A stretch of 64,000 nucleotides of DNA. Source: Terfezia claveryi. Lineage: Eukaryota > Ascomycota > Pezizomycetes > Pezizales > Pezizaceae. Where the stretch lies: the NCBI GenBank assembly GCA_015179025.1, contig WHUX01000037.1, positions 248,001 to 312,000 of the forward strand. The letters are read 5' to 3'. The notes below the pieces were generated by a model. That model saw nothing but the letters and a program-made list of their open reading frames with translations, was not told where the DNA came from and ran no database searches. Positions 22,547-34,734 of this stretch are shown here, in pieces (the first letter of the stretch is position 1; each line of letters starts with the position of its first letter). Both the position numbers and the translations under genes were made by a program.

Positions 22547-23732
22547 ATGTTTGCCTACGAAAAGGAAAATGTCCTGCATGCCGGACCCCAGCTCCAGCCC
22601 GGAAAGGCTGGCGCAAATAAAATGGCACCCAAAACTCCTGCCCCAAAGACACCGTTCCGGATGCCCTTGGATAGAAAAAACTTTGAGACGGCAAAAAAGG
22701 GGCTGACAGTCAAGAAGTCTGCCTTCCAACTTGATCCATCAGCGTTTGTGACTCCGATAGGTGAGTTTCATAATATACAGCGACAGTACTCCAGGGTCGT
22801 ATTCTGACAATATCCCAGGGCCTAGGAGGATTCCTTTGGGCGGCAAAACCACCAACGCAAAAGCTCCCAGGTCAGAGCAGAAGGAGAAGCTCCAATTGAA
22901 GCTTCAGCAAAGCCCCGTTACCAAAACCGTCATCCGCGATAATGAAGAAGAGATCCCCGAAATTGAATACATGCCACCCAAGCCCATCGATCTTCCTGAT
23001 ATCCCCGATGACTTCATCGAGCCTGATTATAACGTCATTAGAAATAACATGTTCACTAATGCATACTCTTTCTACCTGGACGCTCGTGATGAAAATGGTA
23101 AAACAAAGCTGGAGAGGCAAATGGACGCCATAATTGAGGAACAGGAGAAGGAAATGCTTGCGGAAGCTGATGGTATTATTTTACCAAAGAAAACACCACC
23201 TAAGAAGACAATGGCTGTCAGAAGAGACCCACCTACTGCTGGTGGCAAGAAGACATCTCGGCCAACGTCCAGGGTTGGTAGGCAGACTCCAACCGCAATT
23301 GGCAGAACAGTTGTTTCAGCTATTTCCCATCCCCCCGTGAACACAAAACAGACGAATGGCGTCTCTACCCGCCCGACGAGCAGATCTGGAACTACAAGCA
23401 GGCCTACTAGCAGAGCAAACATAGCTGAGCCCACCTACCCTCGTCCCACCTCAGCTGCCTCAACCACCTCCAGGTATGGTACCACCCAATCAACGAACCG
23501 CCTAAGCACTGCAGCGCCTAAAGCCGTGAGTGGCTCGTCTTTCGTGAAAGGCAAGACAAAACCAATTAAAGCGGAGCCCAAGTCACCCACCGGCAAAACG
23601 TTAGAGGATGAAGCCGAGGAAGTCTTGAGGGAGATGATGTTTGCCGACATTGCTGGTGATGTTGTGGACGACGAAAGGGTGGATTTGGATGAGATTAAGT
23701 TTGACGAGGACGATATTGTGTTCCAATTCTAG
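22547..23732 (+). CDS. Securin (Cut2/PTTG-like)
   Basis: Probable securin, the anaphase inhibitor that binds separase and is destroyed by APC/C. Exons 22547-22760 and 22819-23732 (58-nt intron, CTGAC branch site) give 375 aa. Visible features: an N-terminal KEN box (MFAYEKENV, residues 6-8), a destruction-box-like RRIPLGG (R75-x-x-L78), an acidic EIEYMPPKP motif resembling the segment in fission yeast Cut2, a long Ser/Thr/Pro/Arg-rich disordered middle, and a very acidic C-terminus. Securins diverge fast, so the call rests on motif order, not overall similarity. Alternative: another APC/C substrate of unknown role. Confidence 0.7.
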
Positions 23733-24064
23733 AAACGCGATGGTTTACAGAGGATTTTATAGCCTGAGCAGTGCTTCCTGCTATGTGGAGATAATAGTCT
23801 GCACTGATACTTACATTTTGTACTGCATGAACTGGCGTATGTGGAGTTACAACAGATGACCGTCAAGTGCTGATCCCGTAACAAGTCACCTGAGGGAATG
23901 TAACCAGCAACTGAGACTAATGGTATATCATCACACAGTAAACTGGCTAGCTATAACCTTATTATTACTCCATAATTAGGCCAGACTAACAATTAGGGTA
24001 GACTCGCCCCATGGGAGCCTATGCATTCCTAGTTCCTACAGAAGTATTACCTGGACATCTCTAA
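23733..24064. other. Convergent 3' region
   Basis: 332 bp between the stop codons of securin and RPT4. Nothing recognisable beyond presumed 3' UTRs. Confidence 0.6.
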
Positions 24065-25520
24065 TTACAACTTCTGATATTCAAGTTTGCCTATGGGTGA
24101 CAAGTTGTCAGCTAACACTCTTCAAACAGAGTGAATGCGGAGCCATACCTTCAAGCTTCTTGGCCTCTGCAACCTTTCTCACAGCCTTGTTCAAATCCTC
24201 CTGGTTTATAGACTCGCGCTCATCCCTAATCGCGAAGAAACCACTGCTCATGTAGTTAGCAATCAATCCAACTACAACCACGACCGTAGTACTTACGCTT
24301 CTGTGATAACGTTTCTCAAATCCGCACCATTCAGCCCGTCACTCATCTTCACAATGCTTTCATAATCCAATTCCCCTTCTTTCTCCACTCCCGCAGCATG
24401 AATCTTCAAAATCTCTAGCCTACCAACTTCATTTGGTAATGGAATTTCCAACTTCCTATCTAACCTCCCCGCTCGCAACAATGCAGGATCGAGAGTATCC
24501 GGTCGATTTGTAGCCATGATAATCTTAGTCTTGCCAAGATAATCAAAACCATCAAGTTGGTTTAAGAGCTCCATGAGCGTTCGCTGAATTTCTCTGTCGG
24601 CTGAGGTTCCCTCGGAGAAACGACGACCACCAATGGCATCGATTTCGTCCATGAATATGATACAAGGTTCATGCTCCTTAGCATATCCAAACATTTCTCG
24701 GATCAGACGCGCTGACTCTCCGATATATTTGTCGACAATGGCAGAAGATACGACTGTATCAAGTGTCAACATGCCGTACAAGCTCCAAAAGGCAGTATTC
24801 ATTACCTTTCAAAAAATTGGTATCCAAGCTACTCGCCACCGCTCTTGCCAGCAAGGTCTTTCCGGTTCCAGGAGGACCATATAATAATACTCCCTTAGGT
24901 GGTTTTATTCCAACTCGCAGGAACAACTCTGGATTCTTCAGCGGAAGCTCGATAACCTCTCTTAACTCTCTTATTTGATCATTAAGCCCGCCAATGCCAC
25001 CAAATGAGACCTGTCCGGGATCCTCAAGGGACATGTTGTATACTAGCGGATCAACTTCCCTAGGAAGCATTCGCATAATCGTGAGAGTGGTCATGTCAAG
25101 AGCAACCCGAACACCCTGCTTCAGCTTGGCCTTATCAACCTTGGAACGGCATCCCACAACATAGCGGGGGCCAGAGGAGGCTAGGCGCTGTTAATATTTG
25201 CTTAGATCCAGATATACAATGTAGCTTATACCTTTCACAATAACTACAAAGGCCATGAGGTATTAGTAAAGAGCTCCTTCTAACCAAATGGGCCCAAGAA
25301 TGAACATACATCGTTCCTCATCCAACTGCTTCAAAACCTCCCCAATAATCTGTCCGACACTCTGCAAAGCTTTAATGTTGTCCTCCGTCTGGTCGTATCG
25401 TTTTTGTAGGTCTTTAATCTCTCCTCGTAGTGCTTTGAGCTTTGCCTCCCACTCCCTGTGCTCCAGGAGCTTCTGCCTGAACCCATCAAGTGCCGCTTCT
25501 CTCTCCGGGTCTGGTGCCAT
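24065..25520 (-). CDS. RPT4: 26S proteasome ATPase Rpt4
   Basis: Rpt4/PSMC6, one of six AAA+ ATPases in the base of the 26S proteasome that unfold and thread ubiquitinated substrates. Six exons: 25520-25310, 25243-25232, 25180-24806, 24753-24297, 24243-24149 and 24090-24065, giving 391 aa (human 389). N-terminal coiled coil; OB-like segment; Walker A GPPGTGKT (176-183); Walker B IIFMDEID; sensor-1 ATNRPD and the arginine-finger region RAGRLDRK. Exon 2 is a 12-nt microexon (with split codons FIVK) needed to join EER to [11 protein letters not shown]. The start MAPDPERE was preferred over an upstream in-frame codon at 25652 for family length. Divergent from CCT2 with 259 bp between start codons. 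Confidence 0.95.
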
Positions 25521-25779
25521 TCTAAAGGGAAGGGCCGTTGGGTTTCCTCGTGTGCCGTGAAGATCTATTTCGAAGGCAGAGTGGGAGCTTCCCGAATTCT
25601 GATGCTGTTGAAATTTTCTGGGGATGAAGTAGGCAACCAAGTCAATCTCCAATGCTACATTGGGAGCTGTTTGCCAAGACTTGAGGCTTACGTGACTTCA
25701 TGGTGGGGTGGCTACCTTAATTTTGTTCCCACATCTCAGGATAGGACCCCACATCATCCGTTACATATCACAAAACAAA
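25521..25779. promoter_or_regulatory. Bidirectional RPT4/CCT2 promoter
   Basis: 259 bp separates the start codons of two divergent proteostasis genes, so core promoter elements for both must lie here. TTTGCCA at 25670-25676 matches 7 of 9 positions of the proteasome control element TTTGCCACC, which is too weak to call a site. Confidence 0.5.
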
Positions 25780-27803
25780 ATGGTAGTTGCTTATACTCCA
25801 GGCTGATTTGGTATAATCATCTCTAACATTATACATAGAGCAATCCAACGCAGATATTCGAAGAAGGTGTGCAAGAGGAGAAGGGAGAAAACGCCCGTAA
25901 GTGCTCACATGCTTACAGGCGTCAACCAGGAGTACAATTACTGATATATCCCCACTCCAGGTCTGTCCGCATTTGTTGGAGCTATAGGTCAGAAACTTTA
26001 ACCTCAGAAGCGGAAGTTCAACAATTGACAACTTATCTATGGGCAGCGGTCGGAGACCTTGTCAAAACGACATTGGGGCCCAAAGGGATGGACAAGATAT
26101 TACAGTCAGCGTATGTGCCCACTTTGGTGGTACGAAAAATATCATCTGACAACGGTAGTTCTACGGGAGAGATCATGGTGACAAACGACGGCGCTACCAT
26201 TCTCAAGAGCATTGCATTGGACAATGCAGCTGCCAAAGTCCTCGTATGTTGCACTCCCAAACCTCAGAGCAGCCTGAGTGCTGATGATTTTAGGTCAACA
26301 TCTCGAAAGTCCAGGATGACGAGGTTGGTGACGGGACCACCTCTGTTTGTGTGCTTGCGGCGGAACTACTTCGCGAAGCAGAAAAGCTTGTCGACCAGAA
26401 GATTCACCCCCAGACCATCATCGAAGGTTACAGACTTGCCAGTCAAGCTGCCCAGAAAGCTTTGGAGAAGTCGGCTGTTGATCATGGAAAGGACCCCAAG
26501 GCATTCAGGGAGGATTTGCTCAGCATAGCCAGAACGACTTTGAGCTCTAAGGTTCTTAGTCAAGATAAGGAACATTTTGCAATTCTGGCTGTAGATGCAG
26601 TCTTACGACTAAAAGGCAGTACCAACCTGAACAATATCCAAATAATAAAGAAAGCTGGTGGGAAACTTAGGGACTCCTATTTGGATGAGGGATTCATTCT
26701 CGACAAGCGAATTGGAACCAACCACCCAAAGCGACTAGAGAACGCTAAGATATTGGTGGCCAATACGGGTAATTTCTTGTCGCTATCTTTCTTCTAATGA
26801 CAATTCACTGATGTGAGGTAGCTATGGACACCGATAAGGTCAAGATTTTCGGTGCGCGAGTTCGAGTCGAGGGTACCAGCAAGCTTGCCGAGCTCGAGAA
26901 GGCCGAGAAGGAGAAGATGAAGGCCAAGGTGGAGAAAATCAAGGCCCATGGTATCAACTGCTTTGTGAACAGGCAGCTCATTTACAACTACCCGGAGCAA
27001 CTCTTTGCAGAGGCCGGTATCATGTCCATTGAGCATGCTGACTTTGATGGCATTGAGCGATTGGCTCTGGTCACAGGAGCTGAAATTGCGTCAACATTCG
27101 ACCACCCAGAGCTGGTCAAACTTGGCCGATGTGACCTTATTGAAGAAGTAATCATCGGCGAGGATATGTTGGTCAAGTTCTCTGGTTGTGCAGCTGGTGA
27201 AGCCTGTACTGTTGTTCTTCGAGGCGCTACTGAACAACTTCTTGATGAGGCGGAGAGGTCTCTGCATGATGCTTTGGCTGTCCTCTCACAAACAGTCGTT
27301 GAGACCCGAACAGTGCTTGGTGGTGGCTGCTCTGAGATGTTGATGTCAAAGGCGGTAGATAGCGTAGCTCAAAACACAGCTGGCAAGAAGGCTATCGCTG
27401 TAGAGTCTTTTGCAAAGGCTCTCCGACAACTTCCCACTATTTTGGCAGACAACGCGGGTTATGATTCAAGTGAACTAGTGGCGAAGCTAAGAAGTGCGAT
27501 GTATAGTGGTATGTCCACAGTTGGGTTGGACTTGTACACTCCAGGAGGCGCCATTGCAGACATGAGGGAGTTGGGAGTGGTAAGCTCCCACAATTTTACT
27601 CTAACTCTTATGGAGGCTAACAGAGCATAGATCGAGAGTTATAAACTCAAAAGGGCGGTCGTGTCATCGGCTTCTGAGGCTGCTGAGATGTTACTGAGAT
27701 GTGACAATATCATCAGGGCGAGACCACGAGCGGTAAGTGACCCTTCACCATATTGCTCTGAGAAAAGCTTACTAACTCATTGAGACAGCGCGACCGACAT
27801 TGA
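25780..27803 (+). CDS. CCT2: CCT/TRiC chaperonin subunit beta
   Basis: Subunit beta of the cytosolic chaperonin that folds actin, tubulin and WD40 proteins. Nine exons: 25780-25782, 25839-25896, 25961-25987, 26047-26110, 26159-26243, 26294-26768, 26822-27579, 27631-27732 and 27789-27803, giving 528 aa. The first coding exon is only the ATG; an intron follows at once and the protein resumes [10 protein letters not shown]. Signatures: [37 protein letters not shown] (ATP binding and catalytic Asp) and [15 protein letters not shown]. The 27-nt third exon and the 15-nt last exon are set by phase and homology. The weak donors (GTCAGA at 25988) make the exon 3/4 border the least certain. Confidence 0.95.
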
Positions 27804-27933
27804 TGAACGGTGGGGAGGCGTATAACCTAATGGCATAAATTCCCATAGTGTTCTGAGCTTTAAATACAAATTGAAGAGCAATTCCAACACAATCTGCACT
27901 CCTTACCACATGATTCTACTTCTTCTCTTCCAC

Positions 27934-29654
27934 TTAATGTTTCCATAACCGAATAGCCTTTGCACACTGTTAGCCTTCAGACTGCCGATACTAGGCCTGC
28001 CAGACATACCTTATCCTTCCCACCACTGGCAACCTTCGCCCCATCCGGACTCCAATCCACAGCGAACACCTCATCTTGGTGACCAGGCAGATCTGTGTGA
28101 AGCTTCCCTGTTCTGACATCCCATATTTTCAATGTGGTATCCTTCGAACTACTAACCAACAGCCTCGAATCCGGCGAGAACGAACACTGATATACAGGAC
28201 CCACATGCCCACGACATGTAAACAAGAACTTTCCATCCCTAGCATTCCACAACTTCACGATATTATCGAAACTGGCAGAGGCTATAATTCGACCATCAGG
28301 TGAGAACGACACATGGTTTACAAGTTTCTGGTGTCCTGTCAATCGTGCAATGGGTTTTGTCGTCTGTGCGGGATGCCAGAGATACATTGTGAAATCATCA
28401 GAGGCAGTAACTAGTCGCTCAGTGTGAACTCCATCTATTGTAGCAGCCTTCTCAAATCGAGTCTTGGCCTTGGCCTTTTGCTCTTCTTCGGACTTGGGGT
28501 TGTCTTTGGTGTGATCATAAAAGCCTGTGCGAAGAACGAAGTCGGTTGAGAGGGCGAGATGGTTGACCCAGTGGGCGTGGGAGCTGAGGCTGTGAATAAG
28601 TTTACCCTTTTTTGGAGTCATTTAGTTGCCATAGGCCGTAAGCTCAGGGTAACAGTAAAGAAAGGACTTACATCCTTTGCATCCCAAATTTTGACAGTCT
28701 TATCATGTGAAGCTGAATATATGAATCCTGTTCCGCCCCATTTCACACACGAGACCGCTGCACTGTGCCCCGACATTGTCATAACTATTCTCCTAATATT
28801 CGCATCCCAAACCCTGATCGTACAGTCTTTCGAACTCGAAGTAAACCGCGCTGTCTCCAATCTGAGGTGGAACGGTTCCCAGCTTAATGCCGTGATCCAT
28901 TTGGTGTGCCCTTTCATCGCATCACCATATGGTTTCCCTGTTTTAGGGTCCCAGAGCCGTACTGTATTATCCATACTACCTGTTGCAATAAATTTTGCAT
29001 CTGGTGACCATGCCACACAGAGAACCCAACTCGTGTGACCCTTCAATGTGTGCATCGGAGTTTCCGTATCACAATCCCATATCCGTGCAGTGCCGTCACC
29101 GCTGCCGGATACCATGCGTGAGGAAGAGGCAGGAGAGAATTGTGTTGCAAGTATGGCTTCTCCATGCCCAGGGATGGCGGCGGAACAGCGGGCGACTGCA
29201 CGGACACGGAAGATGGCTTGGGGGGTGTATACGAGGGTGAGAATATCTTCAGTGGATTTATGGAAGGGCTTGAGAATCGAGGTCCAGAGGTCACCGGCTA
29301 TGTCTATTATGGGAGAATCTTCCTTAGTGGGGTCGGAGAGGAGGGAGAAGGTGTAGGGGACTTTGTCATCATCCTGTGAAATGTTAGTCTGATGAATCTC
29401 GGGGTAGTGGGGAGAGAGCAAGAAATTGATACAGTTCCAAGTAAATTGTTGACGATTAGTCCCAGCTGCTGTGCGGTTGCATTGCCTGGTATGTGTAGCT
29501 CACTTCCAAGCTGCTTTCCTGTATCTGAAGCACGTAAGTTTATAACGACATTCGGGACATGTTCTGGTATGAGATCGACTTCTTGCTGTGCTTTGGCCCG
29601 GTTGGATTCCTCGAGCTTGACTCGTTTGCTTTTGGGTGGGAATTGGGTCGCCAT
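27934..29654 (-). CDS. RSA4: Ribosome assembly WD40 protein Rsa4
   Basis: Rsa4/Notchless (NLE1), a 60S pre-ribosome assembly factor whose N-terminal UBL-like domain is the docking site for the AAA+ ATPase Rea1/Midasin. Exons 29654-29433, 29373-28672, 28606-28010 and 27966-27934 (introns 59, 65 and 43 nt) give 517 aa, matching yeast (515). The N-terminus has the NLE domain (VPNVVINLRASDTGKQLG), followed by about eight WD40 repeats with clear GH..WD pairs such as GHTSWVLCVAWSPD and KDTTLKIWD. The last exon supplies only the end of the final blade (..IRLWKH). The 3' end converges on CCT2 (130 bp between stops), and the 5' end is divergent from RRP17. Confidence 0.94.
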
Positions 29655-29900
29655 GTCTTATATTATACTATGTTTCTATAGTATATACCAAAATGCTGGG
29701 TATTTTGTGCCACTTTCCTGGTGCCAATCGAGTAGATACAGCGGTTCTCTCTCTCCCCGCAGAAAAAAAGTTCAGGCTTCGAACAAGGATCAGCGTTGTG
29801 ACACCCTGTAAGGATTTGCACTGGTAAAAGCTTGTGTGGACGCCAATCCCGACTTCTAGTGCAACACACACTAAACTACTCACGTCCAGACGCTGCCAAA

Positions 29901-30663
29901 ATGCCACGGCCTGGAAAGCGAAAACACACCACCGAGGCCATCACCTTCGACAAGGACTCTCGTGCGGACTATCTGACAGGTTGGACAAGCTCCATGACTA
30001 ATTACAATTCTTTCACTGACGCTGCGGACTGATTCAGGGTTCCACAAGCGAAAGGTCCAGCGGACGAAGAAAGCGCAAGAAGAAGCTGCGAAAAGAGCAA
30101 GGGAAGAGAGAGTCAGGGAGAGGAAAGAGGTACCTTCCCTGTCTGACGCCAGAGCCATTGACTCGGGCTGACCTTATCCCCCGCAGTTGCGTGACAGTCG
30201 AAAGGAGGAGCTCAAGAAACATGTCGAAGCCATCAAAGCAGCCCTGAGACCTGTCAGTGAATCGGACGAAGAAACTGTGGGCGGCTCTGACGCCAGTGAC
30301 GAGCCCGACGTTGAATCCGCACCTAAACAAAACGATATTCAACGTGAGGATGAGTACGTGGACGAGGAAAAATTCACTATTGTCACAGTCGAGCCTATGG
30401 ACTTTGAGGAAAGCTCGGAGGATGAGGATGAAGAAGCAGCCGAGGCAAAGCGGAAAGAAGTCGAGGAAACAGGTGACAAAAAGCCAAAGAAGACATACCC
30501 CAAGAAGGAGAGGAAAAAGTTCACTTATTCGACAAAAGCGGAGAGGAGGGAGACTACCCGCAAGATAAAAGCAACAAAGATACGAAGGGCTATGGAAGGA
30601 AAGGAAATCCGGAAAGCCAAAGCTGGCATAGTGAAAGGAAGAGGGAAGCCCAAGAGAAAGTAG
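29901..30663 (+). CDS. RRP17: rRNA-processing protein Rrp17/Nol12
   Basis: Nop25/Nol12-family nucleolar protein; the yeast member Rrp17 is a 5'-3' exonuclease trimming 5.8S and 25S rRNA ends. Exons 29901-29979, 30038-30129 and 30187-30663 give 215 aa. The N-terminus MPRPGKRKHTTEAITFDKDS and GFHKRKVQRTKKAQEEA, followed by a long Arg/Glu helix, are family hallmarks. The middle is acidic, and the C-terminus is Lys/Arg-rich and suitable for nucleolar targeting. It shares a 246-bp divergent promoter with RSA4, so two ribosome-biogenesis genes can be co-expressed. Confidence 0.88.
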
Positions 30664-31033
30664 GGCAGCCGTTGAGCTTTTTACACTCGGGCACCTGCAT
30701 CCCCATTTGTGGAGGATCTTGTACTTTTATATTTGCTTTCTTATTCGCGGTCCGAGGTTGCTGTTTGGATATTGTCTGAAAAATTGAAAAATTTTCCTTT
30801 GGCCCTCATTTACACATCACGTGACTGTCACCACTACCGAAAGAGGCCAGTTTCCCAATCTGGTAGTCAAGGCCGACTTCAGCTCTCCTCTAGTTCGTCA
30901 ATTGACTGCCAGCCAGACTAAATCTCTACTTGCCTAACTCTAAAACTCCCAAGTTAGCAGCTCTAGGATTCAATTTGAATTCATTACATTTTAACAGTTC
31001 TTTCTGCTGATTGTATCGACTACAACACTGTCG
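30664..31033. other. RRP17-MSH4 intergenic region
   Basis: 370 bp between two forward-strand genes; must contain the MSH4 promoter. A CACGTGAC motif (30818-30825) is present. A reverse TAGTCTGGCTGGC sequence at 30908-30920 resembles the mini-insertion end but has no matching direct repeats. Confidence 0.5.
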
Positions 31034-34000
31034 ATGCATCCTTACAGACGTCCACCATCCATTACAAGCTCGTGGGCGACCAGGACATTCAATTCGTCAA
31101 GAACGTCAAGAGCATCAAGAGCTACAAAGACTACACAGTCGATAGCTTCAAGGATATCTAGCTCTCCCCTGCCGCCCCGGTCGGCGTCACGGCCGGGGAC
31201 CAACTCAATCACCCGTCAGCGGCCTGCTACTGGTACGAGCAGGATTGGTGGCCCACAGAATATCGTGTGTGCACTTACCGAGTCTAGAGGGGTCTCTGCC
31301 ACAATTGGATTATGCTTTGTCAATCTTTCTACGGGTAAGGCTTTGCAGATTTAATTTCGTTGCATCCTTGTTAACACGGATAAGGAGAATGTGTCTTGAG
31401 CGAGATCTGTGATTCCCAGCAATATGTGCGGACCCTGCACAAGCTGCATGTCTATGATCCTACGGAGGTGATGAGGCCCTACCTAGGTATTATGAGTGCT
31501 TCTAGTATTTATTGGAAGTTTTTCACAGATACTAGTGCCTAGTACAGCCTTTACGCCAATCAAGTCAAAACTCGTGAGCATTGTGGAAGACAATATCCCT
31601 AGTGCAAAGGTTATACAGGTATACCTGTGACTAAAGTTTTGTTGGTAGTTAGGAAAGATGCTAAGTTGTGAGTGTTTGTATAGGTTCCACGAAAATACTA
31701 TAACGAACAAACTGGGCATTCATATATTCAAACATTGACACTGAAAGAAGACGCCGAAGCAATGTATGTAACCACTTCAAAATATAAATCTTGACTAACG
31801 TCCTTGTAGCAAAGTTGCCATCTCTGCTAAATTCTATGCTATGTCTACTGTTGCCGCTGTGCTCAAATTTGTCGAAATCAACCATGGTATCAGCTTTGCA
31901 CTCAATTCACTCCGGATTAAATACGAAGCTAGTGAAGGTATACAGTTTGTCAAGACCTAAGCCGACTGCTGCTGCTAACCACCAGCAGGATCGATGTTAA
32001 TTGACTCCAGCACTGTCTACAATTTAGAGTTGATCCAGAATGTCCAGAACCCTCAGAATACTGACAGTCTCTTTGGCTTGTTAAATAATACGTTGACGCC
32101 AATGGGGGTATAAAATGAGTACCGAATCCGTACCATAAGGCCCAAGATTGATAGTTTATCTAGGCTCGCTTACTACGGTCGAATATTCTTCAGCCATTGA
32201 CTGACTTAGATACCCTCAACGCACGTCTTGACGCACTCGAAGAACTCACCAGAAGTGAAGAGATGTTCTTTGCTTTGCGTTCATCCCTGAAGCCCTTTCT
32301 TGACATGGACAGGCTTCTTACTGCAGTAAGCATATATAATCTCCATTTTCGTGTTATCACTAACCAAGATGTAGCTCATCACAATTCCCGTCAAAGCAAC
32401 CCTGCAATTATCTGAACAGGCAATTAACAACGTGATTATCCTGAAACAGGCACTTATGAGCGTAAATCCAGTCTTTGAAGCTCTTACTGGCACAAGGAGC
32501 AAATTACTGTTGGCTATTCGAAATGTAAGTCATTAGCCACAAGGCGGCGACTGTTATTAATGTCTTCCAGCTGTGTCGGCCAGAAATGATTTCCGTTGTT
32601 CAGGACATGATCAATGAGGCAATAAATGAGGATGTGGTATGGGCAAAATCGCCTCTAGATATTCGAAACCAAAGATGTCATGCTATAAAAGTGAGTGGAG
32701 TACCTCCCTCTAATAGTAAGAATAGGAGGGTGCAAAAAAGTCCAATGTGAGCTAAGATATCATAGAGTGGGGTAAATGGTCTTCTAGACGTTGCTCGACA
32801 GACTTATAAAGAGGTTACCGAGGATGTCCTTCAATTGGTTCAGGAGTTGACAGGTGCTCTCCTTCTGCTATGCTTCCCGCTTCCCAAAGTTACTTACATG
32901 AATAGAAGAGGAGTACAATTTCCCGTTAGAACTGAGGTTCGAGAATGGGCGAGGATATTATCTGAGGCTGTCAGCATTGGACCTCGAAGACAAAGCACTA
33001 CCCGGAGTTTTTGTCAATATCATAGACCGTAAAAAGATGGTGGAGTTCACTACACTGGAGCTGGTAAAACGGAATGCAAAAGTATACAAGACTCCACGCT
33101 GTCCAGGAACCCAGCTCACATAATATGCAGATTAATAATTCACTCTCGGAAGTCATGTTAATGAGTATGCAATGCATTATCCACAGTCTTGACTCTACTA
33201 ACTTCAGGATAGGCGACAAAACAGTGCAGTCGCTGATTGAGGAAGTACGCAAGGAATTTGGTCCACTCTATAAAGTGGCAGAGGGAATTGCCATGCTTGA
33301 TATGATTGTCTCATTTTGTCAACTTTGCACGATTCAAGACTATGGTGAATACCCTAACCCCTGCCCAAGCATATCCCTTCTAATACCACTATAAGTCCGC
33401 CCAGAATTTACCAACACCCTTGGTATCAAATCTGGGCGACATCCGCTCCGTGAGAAATTCCACAAAACCAGATATGTCCCCAATGATGTCTATGCAAGCA
33501 CCGAATCTCGATTTCAGATTATCACAGGTATGTGTGGCCCGTTATATTGTCTACTCTGGGGAAATGTCTGACGTGTTCAAGGCTGCAACATGTCTGGAAA
33601 GGTTCAACGTTCCTTGAGGAACGGGATTTCAAGCATTCATTGACCATAGCTATAGTCTACGTATATTCGATCGATTGCGCTCACACAAGTTATTGCCCAG
33701 ATCGGCTCGTTGTAAGCGCGCATGTGAATTTCCTAATACAGTTGGACTTGTGTAACATTCCGTTACCAACTTAGTGTTCCAGCACTCTATGCATCCTTTC
33801 CAATCATTTACCAGTTATTTGCAAGGGTCTCTATGGACGATGGTATTGAAGCAAACGCTTCAACGTTTGCTTTGGAAATGAGAGAAACAGCCTTCATTTT
33901 GCACAATGTGGGTCCGGGGAGCATGATTATAGTGGATGAACTTGGCAGGGGAACAAGTACCAGGGATGGGTTAGCAATTGCCTTGAGTGTATGTGAAGCT

Positions 34001-34734
34001 ATGGTAAAAAGCAAGGTACTCCTGGTTCTACATGCAGTATTCAGGAGAACAATTCAGACTTAACTGGTTACAGGCATTTGTGTGGTTTGCCACACACTTC
34101 CGAGATCTGGCATTAATCCTTGGAGAACAAACCGGCGTGGTTAATCTGCATATGCAGGTTGAGGTATACAGAGCAATAAATATATTGCTTTTGGAATACC
34201 GATGCTAAAATAATTATATATAATAGGTAAGTCAGCAGCAACAAGTTACAATGCTGTACAAGGTTGCCGATGGCGCCGCAGAGGAAGAGCATTATGGTAT
34301 GTCATACACATGACTACGAAAACCATTCAAGTTGCTGAAGCAGTTCAGGGCTCGCACTTGCCAAACTTGTGGACTTACCACTTGATGTTTTGGAGCGAGC
34401 AACTGTCGTCTCCGAGGCTTTAGCAAAAAATATAAATGACCGCAAGAAGAAGTCAAAAGCATACATAGTGTCAAGAAGAAGGAAGGTGGTTCTGGCCCTG
34501 AAAGAGACACTAGTTCAGGCCCACGAAGGGAAGATGGATAACAATACCTTGCATTCCTTCCTAGCACAACTTCAGGATGAGTTCGTCACACAAATGGACA
34601 ACCTTATAATTGAAAATGAGACAGATGAGAATGGCCAGGAGGCAATTGATTATGATAACCAAGACGGCGTGGAGATAGCGAGCAATGAGAATGAGGCAGG
34701 CTTATTCACTGATGCGGGTTTGGAGGAGGTCTAA
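31034..34734 (+). CDS. MSH4: Meiotic MutS homologue Msh4
   Basis: Msh4, partner of Msh5 in the sliding clamp that stabilises Holliday junctions and promotes interference-dependent crossovers; not a mismatch repair enzyme. Twenty exons were traced with consistent phase: 31034-31334, 31385-31486, 31536-31618, 31684-31763, 31810-31937, 31989-32107, 32164-32325, 32375-32524, 32571-32690, 32766-32853, 32906-33081, 33131-33164, 33213-33344, 33396-33527, 33582-33601, 33656-33711, 33775-34015, 34074-34163, 34227-34296 and 34349-34734 (889 aa). MutS connector, lever, clamp and ATPase domains are present. Walker A GCNMSGKST (from residue 603) is split over a 20-nt exon; Walker B is MIIVDELGRGTST. The N-terminal ~70 residues are Ser/Arg-rich and unconserved. 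Its presence suggests a sexual cycle. Confidence 0.93.
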
